Origin: Perognathus longimembris pacificus | Lineage: Eukaryota; Chordata; Mammalia; Rodentia; Heteromyidae | Assembly (NCBI RefSeq): GCF_023159225.1 | Contig: NC_063174.1 | Coordinates: forward strand, 27,177,983-27,241,982 | DNA length: 64,000 nucleotides | Reading direction: 5' to 3' | In this document: positions 1 through 11,219 of the stretch, one piece after another | Numbering within the stretch: the first letter of the stretch is position 1 | Layout of the letters: each line of letters opens with the position of its first letter | Program-made: the position numbers and the translations under genes | Notes under the pieces: model-generated | The model's input: only the letters and a program-made list of their open reading frames with translations | Database searches by the model: none | What the model was told of the DNA's origin: nothing

Positions 1-19
1 ATTAATCACCATAAAGCCA

Positions 20-105
20 AAGAAAGAGCTATGATCAAGTAGCAGAGCACTAGTTTTGAACACAAAAGCCCAGGCCCTGAGTTCAAGCCCATAATCAGTG
101 TGCAT
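20..105 (+). mobile_element. SINE 3' tail fragment
   Basis: The stretch has the tail module shared by the rodent SINEs of this window: a decayed 'caagtagcagagcactag' box followed by 'aggccctgagttcaagccc', which looks like a tRNA-type B box. The head is missing or too decayed to see. A (CA)n tract follows at once, as at other SINE tails here. Confidence 0.6.
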
Positions 106-116
106 ACACACACGTG

Positions 117-148
<32 letters not shown>
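101..148. repeat. (CA)n microsatellite
   Basis: Nearly pure CA dinucleotides with a few G substitutions at the left end. It directly follows the SINE tail and probably grew from its A-rich end. Confidence 0.95.
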
Positions 149-152
<4 letters not shown>

Positions 153-379
153 CTTTTAGAGTCTTTTCCAAACTTAAACTAGATCCTTATAATATTAATA
201 CCGCTTGACTTTCCCCCAGGCACAATGGTTACAGAAAATGAGAGGCAGGCATGATCATCCGATGAGGTAATACAACTGTGTTATCCCAGAGGTAACAACC
301 TGGATGTTGAAGGACGGCCTTTCCCTGTGAGTGCTGCAAGGATAACAACAGTGACAGCAAACAGGCCCTCTGTAGTGCG

Positions 380-690
380 GCCTATATTCCAGTGCTGTTC
401 TATGTGCTTCTTGCTGGCTAATTCACCTGATTCTCATAGCAATATTATTCTAGCACCTGATTATTATTACCTGATAGTATTACCTGATTCTCCCTGCAAT
501 ATTATAGATTGCATCAGAATTCATATGATTAGGGATTGCATTGGGAATTACTATTCTAATTTCACAAATAAATCTCAGACACAGAGGGGCTAAGTGATTT
601 CCCCCAGATTAAACAGTTTGTGATTGTGAAGGACAGGCCTAGCCCATGTCATTAGATCCAGACCCTCATTTACCACTGTTATACAATAGA
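380..690 (-). mobile_element. MIR-type SINE relic
   Basis: Read on the minus strand, the order of motifs fits MIR. On the plus strand it runs 'gtgctgttctatgtgcttc', then 'cctgattctcatagcaatatt', then 'cacagaggggctaagtgatttcccc'. The match is from memory of the consensus and the copy is very diverged. AT-rich low-complexity sequence interrupts the middle. Confidence 0.6.
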
Positions 691-699
691 GTCTCTCGA

Positions 700-1860
700 T
701 ATCCTGACCAGACTCCCATTCAGGTGTAATGACCCACAGGGCACTCCAAGTATAACTCTTCTCATGGTTCCTGGTAGCCATTATCCTCCAATAAGCACTA
801 ATATCTATGAAAAGTAGCTTAATCATCTATACAGAATGATGCCCCAAGGACACACAAAGTATCTGTGGGTTGCCTGAGAAGAATGGTTCAGGACAACAGG
901 CACAGTCCATTTGGTTGTGGCAGGATTCACAAAGGTACTGTCAGAGATGGCTCAACAATAAGCCACATGAAAGGTAGAAGGAAAAAAAAAAGAGAACAGA
1001 ATTGGTAAATTCCTTTGGTGGTGAATGCCCTGAGGTAGTGACACTGTCCAGTAAATCATTGTAGAACACTTTGGGGTATAGAAGTCTCACATCAATGGTG
1101 GAAATGAGAGGCACTTGGCTTTAAACTATAAGCATTGCTGTTGCAGTTACCCCTAAACTGGCCTGGTTTCAAGAAGCCCGCAGGTGCAGCTGTATCTACT
1201 GAACTTCCAATGTCCATCATACTGGTCACTGATTATAAATTCCTGAAAGGCAGAGTATATGTTTTTTGCATTTTGATGAGCCCCAGAAACTGTCAGAGAC
1301 CTTTCATTCATATAGTAGTCCACTGATAAATGTGATCAAATCAATCAAATATTTTAATAGAGATTTTACTAAGGCTGTCCCTTAAAGCATTTATAATGTG
1401 ATTCAACCTGAAGAAGATTTTGACCTGAAGAAGTTATGTAAGTGTAGCCATACCTTCACTTCCACCTTTTCAATGTTCAGTAGTCTTCAGGAAATTACAT
1501 GAGATAGCCAGATCTTTCTTATAAAACAAGCTTTGGGTTAGATGATTTTTCCCAATAATAGGAAAGGCTTTTGAGCACGTAGGTAGGTTAGACTATGATG
1601 TTCAGTAGGTCAGGTGTGCTCAAAGCTGTAGATGTTTTCAGTTTATGTGGGTTCATTGAGATGTGACCTTTCGTAACTCAAGGAGCATCTGAAGCTTTAA
1701 CCTCAGAATTTTTTCTTGCAGAGGCAATGGTATAAACCAATTTGTCTTTTCTAAGACTAAACAAGAATACAAAAACTTGTGACATCTACAGACCTAGACC
1801 AAACTGTAAAAATACTTGCTGCAAACTAGTTCTCTGCAAGACATATATTTTTTCCTTCAT
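700..1860. other. Unique non-coding stretch
   Basis: AT-rich sequence with no repeat or gene that I recognise. Open frames here are under 80 codons and show no splice-site or family support. A short 'cctgaagaag' motif occurs twice near 1409-1433 but forms no longer repeat. Confidence 0.5.
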
Positions 1861-1928
1861 TCCCAGAGATCAAACCCAATAGCTTGAGTATGCTATTAAA
1901 TGCTCTACCATTGACTGTATACCCAGCT
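1861..1928 (-). mobile_element. ID-type SINE, decayed
   Basis: On the plus strand it reads 'cccagagatcaaacccaat ... atgctctaccattgactgt ... acccagctc', the reverse complement of an ID (tRNA-Ala-derived) element. A T-rich run at 1848-1856 is the reversed A tail. Confidence 0.6.
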
Positions 1929-1929
1929 C

Positions 1930-3752
1930 GAGATTATCTTATTTTAAAAGTCTTTCCTCTCTAGAGAAAGAGTAAACTCCAGAAAACTCTGAAAACTTAG
2001 TTCTGTTGTTTCCTCCAAGTCAAATTATTCTTTCCTAATAGTAGATTGATTGCTAACACTTTACTGATTCTGAGTGCATTAAAGCAAATGTTATGTGATG
2101 AATTAATAGTTACTTCTCTGCCACTGTGAAGAAAAGCTGCAACTTGTGAAAATGCTTTTAAGTCACTGGTTTTCAAATGTCAAAAGGTAGTTTTAGGTTG
2201 ATGGAATACTGATTGTCATGTCCAACTAGCTGAACCCCTGGTATGGAGGTGGAATAGGGCCAGAATGTGATGGAAATTAAAGAAGACAAATTAAAGAAGA
2301 CTGCATTTTCTCTCATGGAACCCTTAGAGGTGCTTGCCATGGAAACTAAAAATTCCCTGTTGTACAGAAAATTAAAATTTTAAATTATTTAGAAGTTCTA
2401 TGTCCCACACCAACATCTCAGTGACAATTTAGAACAGAAGTCAACATGCGGTAGTTTGTGGGCCCAATCCAACTAGCATTTTTGCAACTAAAGATCATTG
2501 AATACAGCTACATTCATCTGTTTCTATATCATCTGAGAATACTGCACTCTAACTGCAGAGTTGACAAATTTCAAGAGACCAAATGGCCTGCAAAGCCAAA
2601 ACTGTTTATTATTTGGCCTTCCTTAGGAAGTTTACTAACTTCCTATTTGGATTAATACCAAAAGTCACAGATTCAAGCCTCTCACTGACAATTTAAAATG
2701 CTACTGAAGTCTATCTACTTCCCCAGATGGACTCTGTGGGTCCTCTGTGTCATGTAGAGAACAAATCGCCCTTCATCATATATGTTCACTATATAGAAGC
2801 CCTAGCTCAGAGCCTATCTGATTTGAGGTCTGGCTATCACTCTGTCCTCGGAACAAAGCTTTACTTACCCTCTCAGAACTAGAAAGAACATAATTATTTG
2901 TCATATATATGAAATGATAACTATTTACACTGAGTTTATTGATGCATCAATAACAAACATAAAGTAGAATCTGCTTCATAAACACTCATAAGCCCTACAT
3001 ATCCATAGACTGGGATGAAGGTTCAAGAGGTAGAGCTGGGATAAGGATGAGGTAAATAAAATATCTACAATGACAAATTTAAGTAGGTGCTCACTTTTAG
3101 GGACATATAGATCTTTGACCAGTGGAGTGTGGGAGTTTGTGGATAAATATTCCATACTTTCATCGTCCCCCCAAGTGCAGAAGAGATATGTCACTGAGCT
3201 CCAGTTATCCACAGCAGTGATAATTTAACAAGGAAATCTTTCATCGACCTTTACCTCCTCCTCTATTTCATTTCTTTGGAACTCTCACTCCAAGATCTGT
3301 AGGATCACTTCTAAACTACCACTGCCTAACTGCAAACCTGTGTCCCAGGATCTCTCTTAGCTTGAATATCAGTACTCTGAGATTTGCTACAGAAAGCAGA
3401 CCTTTAGAATGGGACCTTGGGATTAATGACTCACCATAGGCCAGCATCCTATCAAAAGGCTCAGCCATAGTGTGTGGAAATCAGGTACAGGTAGAAAGTG
3501 AATCACTAGTTTGCACTTGGCCAGTAAGGGGGATGCAAATCACAAAAATTGTGGTAAGATTGTCTGGCTCTGGTTAAGTGCAACCACAGAGCCTAGAGAA
3601 GTGGCTGCTCTGGCAGAAGTGGGGATACAGGTTCAGAGCTGCAACATCTGCTCATATATAGTAAGAACCCCGAAAGTGAATAATGCATATAAGTATGACT
3701 CTTCTGGGATTTACAGTAGAAGGCAGAAAATACAGGTGGGATAAAATGCATT
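1930..3752. other. Unique non-coding stretch
   Basis: No gene or recognisable interspersed repeat. Small open frames at 2458-2655 and 2976-3212 have no recognisable domain and no consistent splice signals. Confidence 0.5.
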
Positions 3753-3758
3753 GATGTC
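3753..3758. repeat. LTR target-site duplication, left copy
   Basis: GATGTC, identical to 4267-4272 on the far side of the solo LTR. Confidence 0.85.
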
Positions 3759-4266
3759 TGCGGGGCTTAGCTCTACCTCTGTCCATGTGGAGGTCCTGGG
3801 CCTCTCTGCCTCTTCCGTGTGGTCCTCTATCGCCCTCAATGCATACCCTGGCCAGTAGGGATTAACTGTGGGAGCGAAGGCCATGTGCAGCCTCAGTCAG
3901 CTTGTGGTCGCAGGACCCCCTGCCCCCTTCCCCATACTTCCCAAGGAAGACACGGGCGCGTGGGGTCCCAGAGAACCCTCAGTGGGTGTTCTGGTTTATT
4001 AAGGGGGAGGGCAAATACACTTATACCAGCAGTGATGCACAAAGGAGAGGGACTGGCCAGGTGCCAACGATAGGCTAACTAGCTCGTCCATCACGGTGAT
4101 GTCATGGAACTTCCCGCAGAGGTGGAGACCTCTTGGCTCCGCCTCTGGCTCAGCCGGTGCAATCCTGACACACATGCTCACCACGGCTTCTCTTCCAGTT
4201 TAACCCTGAAGGAGGTGGGAGTGGCTAGAGCCACCCCAGGTCTTAAAGGCATAGCCGTCCCCTACA
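3759..4266 (-). mobile_element. Solo LTR of an endogenous retrovirus
   Basis: A 508-bp block bounded by TG and CA, with terminal inverted bases (minus strand begins TGTAGGGG and ends CCCCGCA). The 6-bp direct repeat GATGTC flanks it exactly at 3753-3758 and 4267-4272. On the minus strand it has a TATA-like TATAAG at about 4025-4020 and an AATAAA signal at 4000-3995. It is richer in G+C and CpG than its surroundings, which suggests a fairly young insertion. No gag, pol or env sequence adjoins it, so this is a solo LTR left by recombination. A 6-bp duplication fits class II (beta-retrovirus-like, ERVK or IAP type) elements. The family name is not determined. Confidence 0.85.
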
Positions 4267-4272
4267 GATGTC
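4267..4272. repeat. LTR target-site duplication, right copy
   Basis: GATGTC, identical to 3753-3758. Confidence 0.85.
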
Positions 4273-4330
4273 CTATGGCATCAATAAGGTTTTGGGAAGA
4301 TTATTTGAGACTAGTCCAAAAATTATGGCT

Positions 4331-4550
4331 GGGGCCAGGCACAGTGGCTCACATCTATAATTGTAGCTACTTAGGAGGCAGAGATCAGAAGCATATGCTT
4401 CAAGGATAGCTTTGGAAAGAGTCTGTAAGACCCAATCTTAACCAATAAAAGGTTGGATGTGGAGGCAGGCTCCTGTAATTCCAATTAGTATGGAAGCATA
4501 CCAGTCTGGGCATAAATTAGTGACCCCATTCAAAAAAATAAATAAAGCAA
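4331..4550 (+). mobile_element. 7SL/B1-headed SINE, two head units
   Basis: Starts with an Alu/B1-like 'ggccaggcacagtggctcac' and 'tagctacttaggaggcagag'. A second, more decayed head follows from about 4452 ('ggatgtggaggcaggctcctg'), and the element ends in an A-rich tail. The two units give a dimeric structure. Confidence 0.7.
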
Positions 4551-4552
4551 TC

Positions 4553-4870
4553 TAGGTCCTGGTTGCTCATACCTTTAGTCCTAGCTACTTAAGAGGCTCC
4601 GATCAAAAACTAAGATTCAAAACCAGCCCAGGCAAAAACATCCCTACTAATCTATCTCCAACTAACTAGAAAAAGCAAGACTGGAAATGTGGCTCATGTG
4701 GTAGAATATCAGCTTTGAGCATGCAAGCAGAACAAGAACATAAGGCCCTGAGTTCAAGGCCTGTTACCAGCACATATGTGAAAAAAATGTCTGGTGGTGA
4801 CTTAGGTAGTAGAGTACTTGCCTAGCAAATTCAAATTCCAAGTTCAATCCCCAGTTCTGCCAAAAATAAG
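4553..4870 (+). mobile_element. 7SL-headed SINE plus tRNA-like modules
   Basis: An Alu/B1-like head ('ctggttgctcatacc', 'tagctacttaagaggct') is joined to the tRNA-like tail ('atgtggctcatgtggtaga', 'ggccctgagttcaaggcc'). A further ID-like unit lies at about 4792-4868 ('gtagagtacttgcctagca', 'caatccccagttctgcc'). It could be one composite or a second SINE landed in the A-rich tail of the first. Confidence 0.7.
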
Positions 4871-5273
4871 TGGCTGGAATGATCCCTTTAAAAATTAAAC
4901 ATTACACAATATCATATAGCAAATGAGACAGATACTATGAAATTATTTAGCAGAGTATCAAGAGAGGATTTTTATAGGCTCTGGAAGGTTTCAATAAAGC
5001 TGGAGAACTTTCCACCTGCATGTATTCCCTAGAAGGACATTAGGGCATTCTACTCATCGAGGCAGTAAGGAATACAGAGATGAGAGACATCTCAGACTTG
5101 TTAGAAGCGAGACAGTGGCTATTCTGGGTGGCCTGAAGTTGGCCATATGATATACAACAGTACAACTGGGCTCCTGATCTCAGCATCAATGTATGTGAAG
5201 GGTTGGTAGGATTCCGCAAGCAGAGGTTAGATAGTGGCTTTAATTGTCAGAGATGGGGAGAAAATAATACCCC

Positions 5274-5635
5274 TGTTATAGATTGATTCTTAAACTCAAA
5301 AAGTCATGTGTTGAAGACTCTGAATCACTGGCCTATAGTGCTATTGGGAGGAGCTGGACCCCTCCAAAAATGAGTCCTGCTAGAAGAAAGTCAGATCAAT
5401 GGGGGAATGTCCTGTTTGAGGATGCTAGAACCCTGCCCCCACCTCTCTGCTTTTGCTCCATGGCTGCCATGAGGTAGGGAGATTTGCTTAACCATGAGTT
5501 CCTGCTATGATATGCTGCCTCACCACAGTGTCAAACAATCTCTGGAACTCTGTGTCAGCTAAGATAAACCATTCCTTCTTTCAAGTGTGGATTGTCTCAA
5601 GCATCTTGTCACAGCAATGGAAAGCGAACCACACA
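5274..5635 (+). mobile_element. MaLR-type solo LTR
   Basis: Runs from TGTTATAGATTGATT to ...GAACCACACA. Internal motifs fit MLT1/MST-type LTRs from memory: 'ctattgggaggagctgga', 'ggctgccatgaggtaggga', 'ctgcctcaccacag', 'aagataaaccattccttc' and a 3' 'cttgtcacagcaatggaaa'. Flanks ACCCC and AGCCC differ at one base and may be the 5-bp target duplication. No internal region is seen. Confidence 0.7.
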
Positions 5636-5639
5636 AGCC

Positions 5640-6770
5640 CCCAGGGTTTCAAGGCTGGAGGATCAGGAAGCTACAGCTCCAATCAATATAATACACAGGT
5701 CTAGAACCAGCACAGAAGCAGGATTATGCCCTGCCACAGTTCCTCTCAGGGACATACCTGCTGAGGGTGTGCTTCTTCTCACCTCAATATTTAGATCTGT
5801 TTGTGGACCTCACAAAGAAGTGGAGGCTCGCACCATAGGATGAAGTCAGGGCCCTTTGAATTTGAAACTGTATGAGCCACAATTATTTGAGCTTCTCATG
5901 AAATCCAGTAGACCAGGAGGTAAAGAAAGGATTGTAGTAAAGGTAGAAGCTACTGACTCTGATTACAATAGGGACTACACAACAAGGGCAGGAAGGAGAG
6001 TGTCCGGACACCAGAGAAGTCACAGGGGTTTATAGTACTTTTATGCCTGGAGGTCACATAGAATAAGAAATCTCTGCAACCTTCATCCAACAGATACAAC
6101 AAAACAAGGTGTGTCACCGACCAAGTGACCAACTTAGACCTACTTAAACCCCATATAGTTTCAATAACTCTGAATTTTTACCCTTGTCATTAGGATTGTA
6201 GCAATTCTGCTGATAGCTTAAGGATGGGAAACATCTTTTACCGAAAACCTACAGCAAACATCACACTTAATGATAAAGCTTTAGAAACCTTTAAAATTAG
6301 TTTCAAGATGAGAATCGCTGCTATTAAAGCAGCTAATTAATTCCTTACAGACAACCTAACCAATACATTAAGACAAGAGACAAATAAGAATTGGGAAAGA
6401 GGAGCTAAAATTGCCCTTGTTAATTCATAATTTTCAATATAGATATATAGAATATCTATAAATATATTGCTAGAATTGTTAATAAGACAGGTTAAGTTGT
6501 GAATACAAGATCCATATTTTAAAACCAACTAAGATTCATTTGTGTTTATAACTTGATTTGGGAATAAAATTTAAAGAGGATTTTGTCATAATGAAGTATA
6601 TAAAGATACTTTTTGTTGTAAAGATACTTTATATTGATAAATTATAAGGTTTTGTAGGGAGGCTTAAATGTAAGAATAAATAAAGAAATATGCACTGCTC
6701 AAGGATGGGTGGAACTTTAAAACAAATATACATTGAGAGAGAACTGAGATTTCTCATCATACAGGTGTCA
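5640..6770. other. Unique AT-rich stretch
   Basis: No gene or named repeat recognised. The stretch near 6420-6480 is a run of 'atatagatatatagaatatctataaatata' type sequence with local inverted repeats but no clear element boundary. Confidence 0.45.
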
Positions 6771-7077
6771 TTGTATGAATAACAGCAGATCTGAGGCACA
6801 AAAACCTACAGCAGCTGAACATTCTTGGTCCCGTGTCCTGCAAGAGAAGAATTCAGGCAAGACACACACACAAGTGAAGATGGTAGAAAGAAAAAATGGT
6901 AGAATACCTGGAATAGTTATGCTATAGGGTAGATGACAGTTTAATTCCCCCGCCCCCACCATCTTGGCCATCTTCAGCCATCTTCCTTGTTACATAGGTT
7001 GACCTATGTAACAAGTGAGAGATGTAAATAGCAAGAGAATAATTCCTAGAAATCACCTTTCTGGTTGATGGGTTTCC

Positions 7078-7139
7078 TTCCTGCTTCCTGTAATATCATG
7101 AAGCCAAATTCCTGCTTCCTGTAATATCATGAAGCCAAA
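7078..7139. repeat. 31-bp exact tandem duplication
   Basis: Two identical 31-bp copies, 7078-7108 and 7109-7139, each beginning 'ttcctgcttcctgtaatat' and ending 'gaagccaaa'. Perfect identity suggests a recent duplication. Confidence 0.95.
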
Positions 7140-7743
7140 GATTAAGTGCACAGACCTTATTTCCTCATTCTTTTGCCCTTCTTATGTCCTTATTCTTTTA
7201 TAGTCCCCCACCATCATTTCATTGTCAGGTAGGTTTTGATGTATCAGCTTATCTTGCCAGCTGCAAGCTGTATAGGCCACACTTCTTTATTTAGCTACTG
7301 TTCTTCATTTCTACCATTTCCTTTGGAGGTCCTTGTTAACAAAAAGAAGTAGCTTGCAATCTCTGAAAACTTATAAACCACATTTTCATATAGCTTGATG
7401 TACAACTATCAACTATTAAAATGTGTTTCACTTATTTACATTTCTTCTATTTCGTATTTTTAAGACATCATTTGTTCATCACTTGACTACCAGTGTTTCC
7501 TGGCTCATCATGTACTGGTTCCTCCTCATGTGGGCCAGAGGTCCAAAACAACCCAGTGTCAGCACAGTGTGGGAGCCATACTCAAATATTCTCAGGCTTT
7601 TATATTTTTGTACTAGCACATCAACTTATACTAGAATCCTGTATGGAGTTGGTTCTTATACCAGAGATGGCTTTCTTAGTTATCACAATGTACTATAGAA
7701 TTCACTATGTAGCTAGGTCTACCACTAGGCAAAAACAGATTTT
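7140..7743. other. Unique non-coding stretch
   Basis: No recognised element. A TATAAAAG string reads on the minus strand near 7203-7196, but I found no LTR ends or poly(A) signal around it. The overlapping short open frames at 7423-7756 lack any recognisable domain. Confidence 0.4.
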
Positions 7744-7781
7744 AACTTACCAGTAGGTTTCCAACTTACCAGTAGGTTTCC
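7744..7781. repeat. 19-bp exact tandem duplication
   Basis: 'aacttaccagtaggtttcc' occurs twice in a row, at 7744-7762 and 7763-7781. Confidence 0.95.
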
Positions 7782-7884
7782 AGGGGTAATATAAAAGCTG
7801 TTCCCATGTGCTACGGGAACTCCCACACATAGTAAGGCCATTCTGTAAAATCAGTCAGATGTTCTGTGCTCTTTTGCACGTGCA

Positions 7885-7945
7885 ATCTCTTTTCCCTCCC
7901 CCCACCCTTTTCTCTCCCTCCCTCCCTCCTTTCACTCCTTTCCTC
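7885..7945. repeat. Pyrimidine-rich tract
   Basis: Imperfect CCCT/CTTT-rich low-complexity sequence. The open frame on its minus strand reads as RE/GG-rich low complexity and is not a gene. Confidence 0.8.
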
Positions 7946-7949
7946 TCTG

Positions 7950-8960
7950 AAAGTACAAACTTGGTAGGGAAGTTCACTTAATAAGTTGTCCATTCAAGTA
8001 AATCTTAGCTGTGTACAATCAGAAGCATTTGAAATATAGCCAGTCCTTTGCCTTTCCATCATGCTAGAGGCCATTGATTTCCAGGTTACATCAAATATTC
8101 TGGGCAACTATGATATTAGGAAAATTAATTTGCAGAAAAAGTCTTCCAACAAATAAAAAACCTGATTCTTGTCCCAAGCATCTAAAATGCCTGAGAAATA
8201 CCTTCCTTACATCAGGGGCTGAAGTTATCACTCAAATATACCAGCTCTGCATCCATTCTCTGGACCTGGTGAAAAGGTCAGTAAACAGGAAACCTATTGC
8301 AGTTAGAAGAAGCTTCCAGCCAAGACTAGGATCAGGTCAGTGAGATGTCCACAGTGTAAAATCCAAGGAAAATTTGCTCTCGGGAATCAATTTTGTGTTT
8401 GCACCCCTGGAAGAATGAGTGTCTCCTTACATTTTGTTCTTCTGCCTCCAGCCCTGGCCTGGAGAACACAAGCAAACAGGCAAGCAAGAACCTTGAGTGT
8501 ATACCTGATGATATCCTAGGGCTGTGTTCATCTCTGACAGTGGAGCCCCCTGGGAAAGTCCAAGGATCTAGAACCCATTATTTTTGTCTTGGAGCATGTT
8601 GCCTTGTCTGAATTCTGTAGTTAACTCTGCCTCAGGGTAAATTTCTGTGTCCTTTGCTTTATATAATTGTTCCTTTTCCTGTGTTTCCTGGTACCTTTCC
8701 ATCAATTACATCATTGTCCTGCAGTATCACCTATGCAACACCTACCATGAAAATAAGATTCTAAATCAAAGTACAGAACAAAAATCAGGTTCAGCCAAGG
8801 GAACAGCTGTGACTGTACTGCAGGTGTAAGGAGTTAGCAGATAGATAATAGCAGACCTATGGGAAGAAGTCTAGGTAAATTAGGTTATTCTCTATATTCA
8901 CTTAAAAAATGTTTGTTTCAAGCTATTTGAAAGTTTCTTAAATAAGTTTCTCTATGTGTG
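7950..8960. other. Unique non-coding stretch
   Basis: No repeat or exon recognised with confidence. Open frames of 60-89 codons lie here on the plus strand, but they share no family motif and I could not find paired splice sites. Confidence 0.45.
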
Positions 8961-8961
8961 A

Positions 8962-8962
<1 letters not shown>

Positions 8963-9001
<39 letters not shown>
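8963..9001. repeat. (TG)n microsatellite
   Basis: Pure TG dinucleotides for about 39 bases. Confidence 0.95.
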
Positions 9002-9004
<3 letters not shown>

Positions 9005-9479
9005 TCTAAAGAAAACTTACCTGAATGTTCAAAGGGTCTCTTAGGACACAATATCTTTTGCTGCAAGACAGGCTATAATTTTCTGTCTTAAAACAACACC
9101 CTTAGTTTTCCTCCTACTTTAAGGTAGATTTCTACTTCATCACAGTTGCTGCTGTATCCTTTGTGTCATTATGAGAATCTCAAGTTATTTGCCCAAGGTC
9201 TTCAAGCTCCTCTCCTAGTGTTACATACAATTATTATTCCTCACAAACCTATACAGTAATGTACTCTTAAGTCTGAGTCTCCAATCCAGACTTGTGTGAA
9301 CTCCAGACTCATGTTTGTGGCTGTCTAATCAGTACACAGAGAGCTCCTTAAACAAAATCAGGTCAAGCATCCCCTTTATGCAAAGCTACCTACAATCATC
9401 ACTATACTTATAGTGTCATCTTATCTTCTCTACCTGAGCTAGACTCAACTATCTTTCCCAAATCATTTCATTGGGCTTC

Positions 9480-9870
9480 ATCCATTGCTCACATGATTCA
9501 GCCTTCCTGGCCTCCTTTCTCCTCTCCCTTACCTGAAGTACTCTATTTGCACCTCTCAGCCTTATTCTGTATCCCTGGCTCACAGACACCCCACCTAACT
9601 CATCCTCATAGCTCATAGCAAAATCTCCAATTGGCTCACTTACTATTTACTTGTCATTGTCTGAGTTCTCTCGAGTACGTAAATCCCATGGTGAGGATTA
9701 CATTATTTCAACAGCACATTTGAAACATGCTCTAGGGAAGCAGGCTAAATTAAAGTGATGCAAAGACCCTGAGGCACTTTGCTCTCTTGTTTACTGGTAC
9801 ACGCTTGGTGTCTGACAGTGTCTGCTACCTACATGGTGCTCAATTAATGTCTTTCCATGAAAAACTGAAC
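9480..9870 (+). mobile_element. Possible L2 LINE 3' relic
   Basis: Pyrimidine-rich sequence ('cttcctggcctcctttctcc', 'cctgaagtactctatttgc') followed by 'acatggtgctcaattaatg' resembles the 3' end of L2 elements. Divergence is high and the edges are uncertain. Confidence 0.4.
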
Positions 9871-10136
9871 TAATGACTCTAGGCTCACTTGTTTAAAAAA
9901 GTCCTGGGATTCTAGATGGTATGGAATCTGACACCACATCTATCCTGCTCCTAAATACATATGCACAGACACTCAAATCATATTGCTAATAGCATTACAG
10001 ATAGCATTTTTATTTTATAAAACTAGTTTTTATAATGATTTTAAATATTATTGGATTGTTATGTGAAAATTTCAAATACTATTATGAAAACAATAAGAAA
10101 ATAATTCATCCCAAATTTCCCTATGCCTAATGTCCT

Positions 10137-10223
10137 GTTGGGAGGGGGTAGCAGGGCCGCATTCCCCAGGGCTGGGGGAGGTTCATCAAGCCCCTTCCAT
10201 CAAGGGGAAAGATGGATCCCAAC
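10137..10223. mobile_element. 87-bp GC-rich insert with inverted ends
   Basis: The insert begins GTTGGGA and ends TCCCAAC, which are inverted repeats, and the 8-bp direct repeat AATGTCCT flanks it exactly (10129-10136 and 10224-10231). It is GC-rich inside AT-rich flanks. It also holds an internal hairpin 'ccccttccatcaagggg' and the palindrome 'ccccagggctgggg'. This is the arrangement of a short non-autonomous DNA transposon. Eight-base duplications are typical of hAT elements, but these ends are not the usual hAT ends, so the family is unknown. Confidence 0.55.
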
Positions 10224-10507
10224 AATGTCCTAAATATATCATTTACAATTTTATTTCCTTGTACCGTTTGAATTTTTTTCTTCCCTATAGACATTTCTCA
10301 GTATGAATTTTCAATTATACCATATTCCCCAGAATTGGGGGGTGGGGAAGGGTGGGATGAGGAAGAACAACATTCTAACTATTGGAAACAATCAGGAATA
10401 ATTCAAAGAGAATCATTGTGATGCTTTTAAGTGATCTTTATGGGCCAGCCAGAACAAAGAATGTTATTTAAAGTATTTGTCACCAGTTGATCAACAAAAC
10501 ATTACGC

Positions 10508-10832
10508 TCACAGCTGTTGTGGTGGCTTATGCCTATAATCACTTAGGAGGTTGAGATTTGAAGATGGTGATTTAAGGCCAGTCTGAATACACACACAAGA
10601 CTCTTTCAACCAATAACTGGGTGCACTGGTGCCTGCCTGTCATCCTACCTACACAGGGGAATGAGATTGTGAAGATCATGATTCCAGGCCAGCCCTGGCA
10701 GAAAAGTGCCTAAGATTCCATCTCAACAGATGACACTGCGAATGGCAGTACATACCTATCATCTCAGCTACAATGGGAAGTGAAAAAATGGTCAATCACT
10801 GCTAGAAAATGAGACCTTATCTCAAAAATAAC
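10508..10832 (+). mobile_element. 7SL/B1-headed SINE, three head-like units
   Basis: Three successive decayed Alu/B1-like units start near 10508 ('gtggtggcttatgcc'), 10618 ('ggtgcactggtgcctgcctg') and 10740 ('gcagtacatacctatcatc'). The last two are closed by 'gattccatctcaacag' and 'gaccttatctcaaaaat'. Related multi-head copies lie at 4331-4550 and 36995-37289. Confidence 0.6.
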
Positions 10833-11122
10833 CAGCCAGATGCCAGTGGCTCACACCTTTAATTCTAGCTGCTCAGAAGGCTGCAGCTTAAAGGATCTTG
10901 GCTTGACGTCAGCCTGAGCAGTGTATCCAGGAGACTCCATTTCCAATGTAAACAGCAAAATGCCAGTCTGGAGACATGGCTCAGTGATGAGTGAATTCAA
11001 GCCCAGAACAGGTAATGAAATATTTTAAAATAATGAGTGCAAAAAAGGGCTGGAGCTTATGGATTAGACTATCTACCTAGCAAGGACAAAGCCTTACTGC
11101 AAACCCCATTATAGCTAAAAAA
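10833..11122 (+). mobile_element. 7SL-headed SINE with tRNA-like tail
   Basis: Head 'gccagatgccagtggctcac' and 'tagctgctcagaaggctgc', then a decayed tRNA-like tail ('agacatggctcagtgatg', 'gaattcaagcccagaac'). A further ID-like unit lies at about 11047-11110, ending in an A-rich run. Confidence 0.6.
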
Positions 11123-11191
11123 AAATTAAAATAACAACAATTACTCTTAGAATTCATAGTTCTGATTGTATCACAGAAGTGGCCTCACTAA

Positions 11192-11215
11192 GACCTGAAG
11201 AAGGACCTGAAGAAG
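11192..11215. repeat. 12-bp tandem duplication
   Basis: 'gacctgaagaag' occurs twice in succession, at 11192-11203 and 11204-11215. Confidence 0.9.
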
Positions 11216-11219
11216 GCAT

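Noticed and set aside
3999..4409. Open frames over the solo LTR
   Set aside because: They cross the LTR boundary and a following SINE, and retroviral LTRs do not encode proteins here.
6775..7330. Possible second retroviral LTR on the minus strand (TATAAAAG near 7203-7196)
   Set aside because: I found no TG/CA ends, no target duplication and no AATAAA at a suitable distance.
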